Positions 6,579-12,070 of a stretch of 14,695 nucleotides of DNA are shown in pieces. The first letter of the stretch is position 1, and every line of letters starts with the position of its first letter. This DNA is from Candidatus Curtissbacteria bacterium RIFCSPHIGHO2_12_FULL_41_17 (lineage in GTDB: Bacteria; Patescibacteriota; Microgenomatia; Curtissbacterales; GWA2-41-24): the NCBI GenBank assembly GCA_001774945.1, contig MFBL01000006.1:1-14695 (forward strand), written 5' to 3'. The position numbers and the translations under genes are program-made. The notes under the pieces were generated by a model that ran no database searches, was not told where the DNA came from, and worked only from the letters and a program-made list of their open reading frames with translations.

Positions 6579-7022
6579 TTATTTCGCAGAAAGCGTTGCT
6601 TGAAGTTGATGTAATGCCTCTGTTGTTAGCTTTTTTGCTGGATATTTACGCTGTATCCCTTTTTTAGCCGAAGATAATGCAGCATCAAAAATTCTTCTAA
6701 ATGCTGACTGCTGTAATTCCGGAGTTCCACCAAACAATTCTTTTGAAATCTGATGACGTAATTCTGAATCTGGCAATGTAAAGCGAAGATTAAAAGTATT
6801 GTTTGCAGCTTCCAACAGTAAACTTTTTCTTTGAGTAATAGGAGGAATTTCAATAACTATGCCATTTACTTCAGAAGTAATTAGTGGTAAATCGAACTCT
6901 TCACTTTGCACAAATCGTCAATCTATTTCACCTTCATTAGTCATCCGTATTAAAGCTTCAAGAATGGGGTTTAAAGTTTTTTCGATTTCACTTTCTTTTA
7001 ACCTTGTCTCGGCTTCTGCCAT
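6579..7022 (-). pseudogene. Hypothetical gene interrupted by an in-frame TGA
   Basis: Two segments lie in one reading frame. The upstream one starts at an ATG (7022) and reads MAEAETRLKESEIEKTLNP..., ending EGEID then TGA (6920-6918). The downstream one continues RFVQSEEFDLPLITSEVNG... to a TAA at 6579. Both have protein-like composition. The downstream part has a charged, helical C-terminus (FDAALSSAKKGIQRKYPAKK). A start at the GTG at 6911 is possible for the downstream part alone (110 aa). The reading is either a gene broken by a nonsense mutation or two genes whose frames happen to agree. UGA as glycine is unlikely because intact neighbours end in TGA. I do not recognise the family. It is convergent with the 5967 gene. 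Confidence 0.5.
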
Positions 7023-7114
7023 GCATCTAAGTGTTTATGATCAGCGGATTTGGCGCAAGAATGTGGGAATTCCTACGGAGTCTATCCCTTTTAGCCTTGA
7101 TTTTACTGCGGAAC

Positions 7115-7156
7115 CCCAAGAATGGTTAAACCCATTCTTGGGTCATCAAAAGGTAA
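7115..7156 (+). repeat. Structured direct repeat, copy 1 (hairpin plus 23-bp shared segment)
   Basis: The hairpin has arm CCCAAGAATGG, a 6-nt loop and the exact complement CCATTCTTGGG. The exact repeat shared with 9606-9628 starts in the right arm at 7134 and continues GGTCATCAAAAGGTAA. The element lies about 90 bp upstream of the XRE gene. Confidence 0.85.
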
Positions 7157-7195
7157 GAATAGAATAACCAATTGCAAAGAGAAAAACAACGTGTT

Positions 7196-7211
7196 GGCAA
7201 AATCTTTTGCC
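7196..7211. promoter_or_regulatory. Inverted repeat overlapping the XRE promoter, probable operator
   Basis: GGCAAAA, two bases, TTTTGCC. The right arm covers most of the -35 hexamer of the promoter of the XRE gene, the position expected for an autorepressor site. Confidence 0.5.
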
Positions 7212-7235
7212 TTTTAACCTTAAAATATTTATAAT
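7207..7235 (+). promoter_or_regulatory. Promoter of the XRE/HEPN module
   Basis: TTGCCT, a 17-bp spacer, then a perfect TATAAT (7230-7235). The -10 ends 9 nt before the ATG at 7245, predicting a leaderless or nearly leaderless mRNA. Confidence 0.65.
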
Positions 7236-7244
7236 TTCTCCATT

Positions 7245-7985
7245 ATGGAAAGGCGAACATCTGTTGGAGGTTTCATTTGGCACTGGAGAAATTCAGAGGT
7301 TAAGTTAACGCAAGCACAAGTTTGTGAGATTTTGGGGTGGGATACGTTTCACCTAAGTGATCTTGAGAGAGATAAAGTTAGGCCGAAAAAAGAAGAACTC
7401 GAACTACTTTTCGGGCTTTTGCAATTAACGCACGAGGCTGTCGGGCAGGGCTACTTTCTTGCTGGAATCGCGCCAACAGAGGCAGAACTTAGTTATTGGG
7501 TCAATCACACAGAAACATTTTTGGATGCCTTCGACATGCCAGTTATGCTTAGGGACTTTACTGGCAAATTGTTAAATGTCAATTCCGCTGCGAATAGGAC
7601 TTTCCCATTCGCGAAAAACGTTCGAGCTCAGCGACCGCAATGGCTCGAGGTTCTCTTTGACAAAAGCCTAAGAGAAATCCCAGGTTGGGATGAGCAACTC
7701 CAGAAACACATAGCAATCTTTGTTGCTGATACTCCATTTGATGCGAGAGAAGATTGGTACAGGGAATTGTTGAAAAGAATGTATAAAAATCCTCAATTTC
7801 CGCCCTTCTGGGTTCAAGCTAATGATGACGCAGAATATGATCAACCAATCCTTGACGGTTATAGAGAAGTAACAATGCCAACTATAATTGAAGAAGGAGT
7901 TGAATTGACCGATTTTACAAGGCTTTCAAGACCTGCAAGCGATATTCGATTTAGAATAGACGTTTTTGTGCCAAAAGCGGCCTAA
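7245..7985 (+). CDS. XRE-family regulator with MmyB-like (PAS-like) sensor domain
   Basis: A 246-aa predicted one-component transcription regulator. Residues about 16-60 form an XRE-type helix-turn-helix (LTQAQVCEILGWDTFHLSDLERDKVRP, with the helix after SDLE; typical spacing). Residues about 84-243 resemble the MmyB-like ligand-binding domain, a PAS-like fold. FLDAFDMPVMLRDFTGKLLNVNSAANRTFPF comes first and YRELLKRMYKNPQFPPFWVQANDD is the characteristic central part. It probably binds a small molecule and controls its own operon. The inverted repeat over the -35 is the obvious operator candidate. The ATG lies 9 nt after a perfect TATAAT, so it should be leaderless. The HEPN-domain gene starts about 20 nt downstream, so the two form a pair. 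Confidence 0.8.
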   Translation: MERRTSVGGFIWHWRNSEVKLTQAQVCEILGWDTFHLSDLERDKVRPKKEELELLFGLLQLTHEAVGQGYFLAGIAPTEAELSYWVNHTETFLDAFDMPVMLRDFTGKLLNVNSAANRTFPFAKNVRAQRPQWLEVLFDKSLREIPGWDEQLQKHIAIFVADTPFDAREDWYRELLKRMYKNPQFPPFWVQANDDAEYDQPILDGYREVTMPTIIEEGVELTDFTRLSRPASDIRFRIDVFVPKAA

Positions 7986-8008
7986 TTATTAAACTTCTTT
8001 TCGTGGGG

Positions 8009-9340
8009 ATGTCGAGGTTTCAGAATTCCGACATATTTGTTTTAAATCTTCACGAACTATACAATCAACTCGTGAGTGATCCTAGGAGAATAAAAAACAT
8101 TACAAGAATAACTGCTGACATAAAGTTTGACGACATGGATGCGCCGATGAAGCTTCATACTTTAGTGGACGGAGAAGCGCTTAGAAAAGTCCCTCAGAAA
8201 GAAGTTGAGGAAAGAATTAAATCTGAAATAAGCAACATATCCTTAAAACCAGGCACAGAATTATATAAAACTCATGTTTCTTACTCGTACATTGATACTA
8301 CAGCAATAGCAGATTTCGACTTTGGGAACGTTTTAATAGAAGCCAATATTCCTTACTGCTTACACATACCAAATTTTCATGAAATGACAGTGAAGATTCC
8401 GGAAGAAAACACTGAAGTTCTTGTAACGTTTCAGAAGATTTGGACTGATAGAGCAAAAACCGCAGACGGAGAGTCACAGAATATAGATTTATATGCTGAT
8501 GATCGTGAAATCTATTTTAAAAAGAGCACTATCCTTGGACCAAGGATACCATTTAGCCCAGGTGAGGGCTGGGAGTCTTTTATTACTGGGATCAACATTG
8601 AAAAAATGGATGATTCGCACGGACTATTCAGGTACACCAAATTATACATTCAACTTAATGTTGGTTTGCCCGAGAATGTCGATTCATTAAAAGAGAAAGA
8701 GCGTGATCATCTTTTAAACTCTATTCACGACAAATCGTTGTTAATCGTTAACCGAATAATAGACAATTATAGGTCGATTACAAATGAAATCCATGTTCGC
8801 AGACTAGGAACATTGAAAATTAATCTAATTTATTTTCGCAAACAAAGACTTGGTTACTATATAACAAATCTTAATGTTAAAACTGCAATGATAAACAGGT
8901 CAAAAAATGAACTTAAACAAATAAGTTCTTTACTGTCTCTAGGCAAAAAACCAGAACTGTACAAGTTACTTTTGTTTAATACTAAAAACTCGTTAAATTC
9001 AAAAGACTACACACTTGCAATTGTTGAGTCATTCCAAGCGCTAGAAATATTCATAGAAAATTTCCTAATTTCAGAATTAGAAAAAAAAGGTAATGATAAA
9101 AAACAAACAAAAGTAATACTTGATAAAAGTTGGCGAACTAAGGAGCGATTAAACGTTCTAATGAAGCAATTGAAAGGCAAGGGGTTAAATGAAAAGAAGG
9201 AACTCTGGAGCCGATGGTGTAATCGTTATGATAAAACTAGAAACGGAGTGATACATGCAGGAAAGGATCCCACTGAAAAAGAAACGGTCGAAACCTTAAC
9301 GGTTAATGAAAAAATTATAGAATGGATCTTGAGTCTTTAG
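8009..9340 (+). CDS. Large protein with C-terminal HEPN-like domain
   Basis: A 443-aa soluble protein of unknown function. The first 300 residues are rich in predicted beta-strands (e.g. DFGNVLIEANIPYCLHIPNF and EVLVTFQKIWTD) and I do not recognise them. The last 120 residues are helical and HEPN-like. A helix with TLAIVESFQALEIFIENFL, typical of Apea/Abi-like HEPN proteins, is followed near residues 411-416 by RNGVIH. That fits the Rx4-6H signature of HEPN ribonucleases, here with the common polar residue after Arg. HEPN domains occur in RNA-cleaving toxins and phage-defence proteins; RNase activity here is inference. An ATG at 8009 and a GTG at 8003 are both possible starts and neither has a well-spaced ribosome-binding site. 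The gene is co-transcribed with the XRE regulator and followed by a hairpin with a T-run. Confidence 0.75.
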   Translation: MSRFQNSDIFVLNLHELYNQLVSDPRRIKNITRITADIKFDDMDAPMKLHTLVDGEALRKVPQKEVEERIKSEISNISLKPGTELYKTHVSYSYIDTTAIADFDFGNVLIEANIPYCLHIPNFHEMTVKIPEENTEVLVTFQKIWTDRAKTADGESQNIDLYADDREIYFKKSTILGPRIPFSPGEGWESFITGINIEKMDDSHGLFRYTKLYIQLNVGLPENVDSLKEKERDHLLNSIHDKSLLIVNRIIDNYRSITNEIHVRRLGTLKINLIYFRKQRLGYYITNLNVKTAMINRSKNELKQISSLLSLGKKPELYKLLLFNTKNSLNSKDYTLAIVESFQALEIFIENFLISELEKKGNDKKQTKVILDKSWRTKERLNVLMKQLKGKGLNEKKELWSRWCNRYDKTRNGVIHAGKDPTEKETVETLTVNEKIIEWILSL

Positions 9341-9382
9341 ATATTAATTGTGAACTATCTAATCTGCCTTAAGAACGTAAAC

Positions 9383-9533
9383 CGCCTTCGGCGAGCCTCG
9401 CTTTTTTAACGTATTTGACGCAAAAAAGTGGGGATTCCTCAGGCGCGCACCGAGTCAGACTCGGGAGCACCGCAGAAATCGCTAGATTTCTAGAAACATC
9501 TACCCTATTTTGAGCGAAGCGATAATCAAAATA
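9383..9533. other. Cluster of consecutive hairpins in the intergenic region
   Basis: Successive inverted repeats occur here. CGCC and GGCG lie at 9383-9393. GCGA and TCGC (9391-9401) are followed by six Ts. CCGAGT and ACTCGG lie at 9450-9464, AGAAATC and GATTTCT at 9474-9491, and TATTTTGA and TCAAAATA at 9506-9533. The block is noticeably richer in G and C than its surroundings. It matches no RNA family I can name (checked by eye for tmRNA, RNase P, SRP and tRNA signatures). The rest of the 446-nt gap between the HEPN gene and module B holds repeat copy 2 and the decamer array. Confidence 0.5.
9391..9407 (+). terminator. Possible terminator of the XRE/HEPN module
   Basis: A short GC-rich stem (GCGA, GCC loop, TCGC) followed by TTTTTT, about 50 nt after the HEPN gene stop. 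The short stem limits confidence. Confidence 0.45.
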
Positions 9534-9590
9534 CTTCTTGCTTCAAACCTCGTGTATTTTATTTAGGTTCAAATTAACAATTACCCCCTG

Positions 9591-9628
9591 AAGAATAGAT
9601 TTACTATTCTTGGGTCATCAAAAGGTAA
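9591..9628 (+). repeat. Structured direct repeat, copy 2
   Basis: The hairpin has arm AAGAATAG, a 5-nt loop and the complement CTATTCTT. The same downstream segment GGGTCATCAAAAGGTAA follows as in copy 1. The exact match to copy 1 is 23 bp (9606-9628 with 7134-7156), 2472 bp apart. One stem pair differs by a compensatory change (G:C in copy 1, A:T here). An ACCCC-containing flank precedes both hairpins. Confidence 0.85.
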
Positions 9629-9706
9629 AACTAGATTAGCTAATAAAGTGAAAAAAAGCAATAGTTTTCAGGCCCACGTGAAGCTAGAATAGCCACAAAC
9701 ACCCTT

Positions 9707-9796
9707 TTGCATAGGTTATCACAGGGTTGCATAGGTTTGCATAGGTTATCACAGGGTTGCATAGGTTTGCATAGGTTTGCTAGAATATGCATAGGT
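9707..9796. repeat. Nine 10-bp units in exact helical register (iteron-like array)
   Basis: Units in order are TTGCATAGGT, TATCACAGGG, TTGCATAGGT (twice), TATCACAGGG, TTGCATAGGT (twice), a diverged TTGCTAGAAT, then ATGCATAGGT. Five units are identical, and the first 30 bp are repeated exactly once in tandem. Every unit starts exactly 10 bp after the last, about one DNA turn, so all would present the same face. The diverged unit carries the -10-like TAGAAT. The array ends 14 bp before the ATG at 9811. Confidence 0.92.
9757..9786 (+). promoter_or_regulatory. Possible promoter embedded in the decamer array
   Basis: TTGCAT, an 18-bp spacer and TAGAAT (9781-9786), all within the repeat array. The predicted start near 9793 lies past the ATG at 9787, which favours the ATG at 9811 as the translation start. 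The -35 is a weak match. Confidence 0.4.
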
Positions 9797-9810
9797 TGTC
9801 AAAACTAAAT

Positions 9811-10545
9811 ATGCAAAATAAGCTGATTTCGATAGGAGATGCTGCAAAATTGCTCGGTATTTCAATTGATACTCTCAGAAGGTGGGACTCTGCTGGGCGT
9901 GTACATTCGATACGAAGTGGCCCACTCGGTCATAGGTATTTTCTGCAAGCAGATATTCAGCAATTTCTACAAGATGTTGACTCTATCGCTCGACACTGGG
10001 TAGAAGCATCTCAGGCAGCCGAACCAAGTCCTGAAATGTATTGCCAGACACGAGACGTGTTCCAGGCTAGGCTTGAACAATTTCAATCACAACTTAGTAG
10101 AATTGCACCCTCCAGTAAAGCCTCACTTGTTACAGCTGCAGCTGGTGAAATTGGCAACAATTCATTTGACCATAATTTGGGCAATTGGCCAGATATTACT
10201 GGTATTCTCTTCTCGTATGATATGAAAAATAAAAAAGTTGTATTAGCTGACCGTGGACTAGGTATCTTAGCAACTCTAAAGCGTGTACGACCAGGACTAA
10301 CTAATGCCGACGAGGCATTGAAAGTGGCATTTACGGAAACAATATCTGGACGTTACCCTGAAACCCGAGGGAATGGGTTAAAATTTGTAAGGTCGATTAT
10401 AGTCGATAACCCACTTACGCTATATTTTCAAACAGGCGATTCTTATTTATACTTAAAAGAGCACGACACCGATATTAATGTTCAACACGCAAAGACGTCG
10501 ATAAGAGGATGTTTCGTTACAATCGGCTTTAAGAGTTTATTATGA
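9811..10545 (+). CDS. MerR-like HTH fused to a GHKL (histidine-kinase-like) ATPase
   Basis: A 244-aa predicted DNA-binding ATPase. Residues about 5-55 form a MerR/excisionase-like winged HTH (ISIGDAAKLLGISIDTLRRWDSAGRV, then GHRYFLQADIQQFL). After a helical linker, residues about 100-240 carry GHKL ATPase motifs. The N-box-like GEIGNNSFDHN has Glu113 and Asn117. The G1-like VLADRGLGI has Asp147, the G2-like RGNGL follows, and the closing strand is GCFVTIGF. The dimerisation and phospho-acceptor His domain of sensor kinases is absent. This resembles the anti-sigma kinases SpoIIAB/RsbW more than a sensor kinase. Its stop overlaps the start of the STAS-like gene (ATGA), as expected for partner proteins. 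An ATG at 9787 adds 8 residues but lies inside the repeat array and before the predicted transcription start. ATPase assignment is by motif pattern only. Confidence 0.75.
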   Translation: MQNKLISIGDAAKLLGISIDTLRRWDSAGRVHSIRSGPLGHRYFLQADIQQFLQDVDSIARHWVEASQAAEPSPEMYCQTRDVFQARLEQFQSQLSRIAPSSKASLVTAAAGEIGNNSFDHNLGNWPDITGILFSYDMKNKKVVLADRGLGILATLKRVRPGLTNADEALKVAFTETISGRYPETRGNGLKFVRSIIVDNPLTLYFQTGDSYLYLKEHDTDINVQHAKTSIRGCFVTIGFKSLL

Positions 10546-10808
10546 TAATTCAATTAAAAAAATTCGGCACTACACTTGTATCACGCCCTTCAGGAAAAGA
10601 GGCTTGGTTGGCATTTCAACCAACACTAAATCAAATTTCAGGGGACGAGGAAATTGTCGTCGATTTTGCCCACGTAGCAGTATTAACTCCATCATGGGCA
10701 GATGAATTTTTAACGCCGCTCAGGGAGCGATTTAATGATCGAGTAAAATTACATAATATTGACAATTCTTCTGTTGCTGCAACCCTGGCAATACTTGGAA
10801 AAAAATAA
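10542..10808 (+). CDS. STAS-like domain protein (DUF4325-type)
   Basis: An 88-aa soluble protein. The arrangement fits the STAS-like DUF4325 family. An early strand and conserved Arg (FGTTLVSRPSGKEAW) precede the core strand EEIVVDFAHVAVLTPSWADEFL. The Asp-Phe and Ala-Asp-Glu-Phe residues there are family-typical. STAS domains act as small antagonists of anti-sigma ATPases (as SpoIIAA does for SpoIIAB). Here the upstream partner carries a DNA-binding domain instead of acting on a sigma factor. The ATG overlaps the ATPase gene stop by 4 nt (ATGA), implying coupled translation. The protein lacks an obvious Ser phospho-site in the classical Asp-Ser context; Thr49 and Ser51 are nearby candidates. 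Confidence 0.75.
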   Translation: MIIQLKKFGTTLVSRPSGKEAWLAFQPTLNQISGDEEIVVDFAHVAVLTPSWADEFLTPLRERFNDRVKLHNIDNSSVAATLAILGKK

Positions 10809-11043
10809 GTTCGACCATCGTCTAAAGCGTCGCACAATAGATGTAATGCGACGTTAACGCCCTAGCCTCGAATTAGCCTCAAAATTAAAAATATTGAAAA
10901 ATTGTCAATTTCGGCATTTAGCCTCAACTACCCTACTTCAACTATCCTGTAGTTTCGTTTTCACGAAGCCCTATTTTGAAAAATTAGAGGAGAGTTTGAG
11001 CCGATATTTTTGTGAGGGGGCGATTTCCGAATTATAGTCTCAC
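10809..11043. other. Intergenic region with one hairpin and short repeats
   Basis: The 235 bp after the STAS-like gene hold a 9-bp inverted repeat with one G-T pair (AGCGTCGCA 10826-10834, TGCGACGTT 10847-10855, no T-tail). Three copies of TAGCCTC follow (10863, 10874, 10919). An imperfect 14-bp tandem (10924-10951, TCAACTAYCCT core) comes next, and then a promoter-like sequence at 11010-11038. I see no gene and no third copy of the structured repeat. Confidence 0.55.
11010..11038 (+). promoter_or_regulatory. Promoter-like sequence pointing toward the 3' end of the membrane protein gene
   Basis: TTGTGA, a 17-bp spacer, TATAGT, then 5 nt to an ATG at 11044. That ATG opens an 86-codon frame whose second half is antisense to the membrane protein gene. 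The promoter could make a leaderless transcript of a gene remnant or an antisense RNA. Confidence 0.35.
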
Positions 11044-11155
11044 ATGGACCAAGCACAGTATTTTACTGTAACTAAAAAATTGCCTTCCGCAAAGGAAGTG
11101 ATTAAAAGTTTTGATCCATTTTATATTTTGACCTTCCATAAAAAAAGCTTCTGTT

Positions 11156-11437
11156 TTATTCTTCTCCAGATATTAATGAACCTATTCCATATAATATTGC
11201 TGTTAATATTCCTCCACCATAAACAATTATTAAAGGTAGCCAATTTCCCCAAGCAACAAGAGCATAAAAAGGTGCTACAACAAACATTACTGGAAATAGC
11301 ATAAATCCAACAACAACTCCAAAAAAACCAGCCACCTCATTAACAACTCCCACCAGAACAATTAGTCCCCACAAACCAAAAACAATCCCACTTATTACCC
11401 CCAATATTTTAAAAAGAGAACCTAGTAAATTTCTCAA
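11156..11437 (-). CDS. Small three-helix membrane protein, 93 aa
   Basis: No family recognised. The protein is almost entirely hydrophobic with about three membrane helices: LFKILGVISGIVFGLWGLIVLVG, then GFFGVVVGFMLFPVMFVVAPFYALV, then LPLIIVYGGGILTAILYGIG. A short acidic tail SGEE ends it. The start is a TTG at 11437, supported by a perfect ribosome-binding site (AAAGGAGGTGAA) at good spacing. It lies 43 nt downstream of the Excalibur lipoprotein gene and probably shares its transcript, so it may act at the cell envelope. No convincing terminator follows. Confidence 0.75.
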   Translation of the reverse strand: MRNLLGSLFKILGVISGIVFGLWGLIVLVGVVNEVAGFFGVVVGFMLFPVMFVVAPFYALVAWGNWLPLIIVYGGGILTAILYGIGSLISGEE

Positions 11438-11480
11438 GAAGATTCACCTCCTTTAGGGCGTTTTGACTTATGGTGTATTG

Positions 11481-11753
11481 TCATAAAGATTCGCAGGCAA
11501 TACTATCACCATCTCTGTCTAAATTATGCGGATCAGAATCTACACCATTTTCTTCAAAAAAGTCTTGTGCCTCGCTTTGTGAACTAAAATCAGCACAGTC
11601 CCTATCAGGGTAAGACCGCTCAGTTTTCGGGTCGTCATCCCTAGAAAAAGTAGAATCAATTCCTTGTACCGATCCAGTCGAACTACTTTCACATGCGGAC
11701 AGGAGCACAGAAGCAAAAAGTATGACTAAAACTGGAAGTATTTTCGTTCTCAT
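11481..11753 (-). CDS. Lipoprotein with Excalibur calcium-binding domain
   Basis: A 90-aa predicted surface lipoprotein. The signal peptide MRTKILPVLVILFASVLLSAC ends in a lipobox (LSAC, Cys21 lipidated). A Ser/Asp-rich linker follows. The C-terminal 40 residues form an Excalibur domain: YPDRDCADFSSQSEAQDFF, then DSDPHNLDRDGDSIACE with the DxDxDG calcium loop. Two Cys residues likely pair. The domain is found on many extracellular proteins and nucleases; no enzyme domain is attached here. A longer frame from 11816 is rejected because it would be translated from the promoter and hairpin sequence. No Shine-Dalgarno is present; a terminator-like hairpin with seven Us ends directly at the ATG. 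It is first in a pair with the 93-aa membrane protein. Confidence 0.88.
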   Translation of the reverse strand: MRTKILPVLVILFASVLLSACESSSTGSVQGIDSTFSRDDDPKTERSYPDRDCADFSSQSEAQDFFEENGVDSDPHNLDRDGDSIACESL

Positions 11754-11778
11754 AAAAAAACTGCCCTCTCGGGGCAGT
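11754..11778 (-). terminator. Terminator-like hairpin in the leader, directly before the ATG
   Basis: Minus-strand reading: ACTGCCC, loop CGAGA, GGGCAGT, seven Ts, ATG. The 7-bp GC-rich stem and U-run are textbook for intrinsic termination. It lies between a consensus promoter and the start codon of the gene it would have to be followed by, so it may be an attenuator or a 5' stabilising stem. Confidence 0.7.
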
Positions 11779-11787
11779 AAGACGTTA

Positions 11788-11816
11788 ATAATATATCTAA
11801 AACGAATAATTGTCAA
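11788..11816 (-). promoter_or_regulatory. Consensus promoter of the Excalibur lipoprotein gene
   Basis: Minus strand: TTGACA, 17-bp spacer, TATTAT. It uses the same hexamers and spacing as the promoter at 1004-1032. The predicted transcription start is near 11781-11783, giving a leader of about 30 nt that is almost entirely the hairpin. Confidence 0.75.
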
Positions 11817-12008
11817 ACTATGGGGTGTATCTTTGTTGCTGAGGTGAGTTTCGGACCCTATACCCCCAAATTCTGATTGTCCTTGGCGGGAGGGGTTTAT
11901 ACAAAGCGGCTGGCTAAAAGTAGTTGTTGGTCGCGTCCGTAGTGTCCTTCGGCAGCCTAAAAACTAATGTGACTCCAAAAAAATTAAGAAAACTTCGTAG
12001 CTTATTGA
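11817..12008. other. Intergenic sequence without recognised content
   Basis: A 192-bp stretch between two promoters pointing away from each other. Short G/C-rich patches occur (around 11890-11960), but I see no tRNA, no open frame with coding character and no convincing hairpin. Confidence 0.5.
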
Positions 12009-12037
12009 TTGCTAAAACCTTAGCCGAATTGTATAAT
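12009..12037 (+). promoter_or_regulatory. Promoter of the secreted Cys-rich protein gene
   Basis: TTGCTA, a 17-bp spacer, then a perfect TATAAT. The predicted start near 12044 leaves a leader of about 27 nt that contains a purine-rich AGGAAGGG stretch before the proposed ATT start. Confidence 0.6.
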
Positions 12038-12070
12038 TTGCTGTTTAATTAAACTTCTAGGAAGGGAAAC

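Noticed and set aside
6909..7022. UGA read as glycine (SR1/Gracilibacteria code)
   Set aside because: Genes ending at 5226, 5451, 10545 and 11481 use TGA as a sensible stop, and the translated IleRS, transporter and other genes contain no in-frame TGA.
7115..7156. Integron attC site
   Set aside because: The hairpin lacks the paired RYYYAAC/GTTRRRY core sites, and no integrase is in the window; only the general idea of a folded recombination site is kept.
6859..7167. Plus-strand 102-codon frame ending in the structured repeat
   Set aside because: Its first half is antisense to the interrupted gene at 6579-7022 and its end is the hairpin repeat; no family resemblance.
9441..9475. SRP RNA-like hairpin (GTCAG and GGGAGC nearby)
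   Set aside because: The GGAA tetraloop and symmetric internal loop of SRP domain IV are absent.
9707..9796. CRISPR array
   Set aside because: Units are 10 bp with no unique spacers and there are no cas genes.
9503..10979. Repeat CCCTATTTTGA flanking module B (9503 and 10969)
   Set aside because: An 11-base match in AT-rich sequence of this length is expected by chance.
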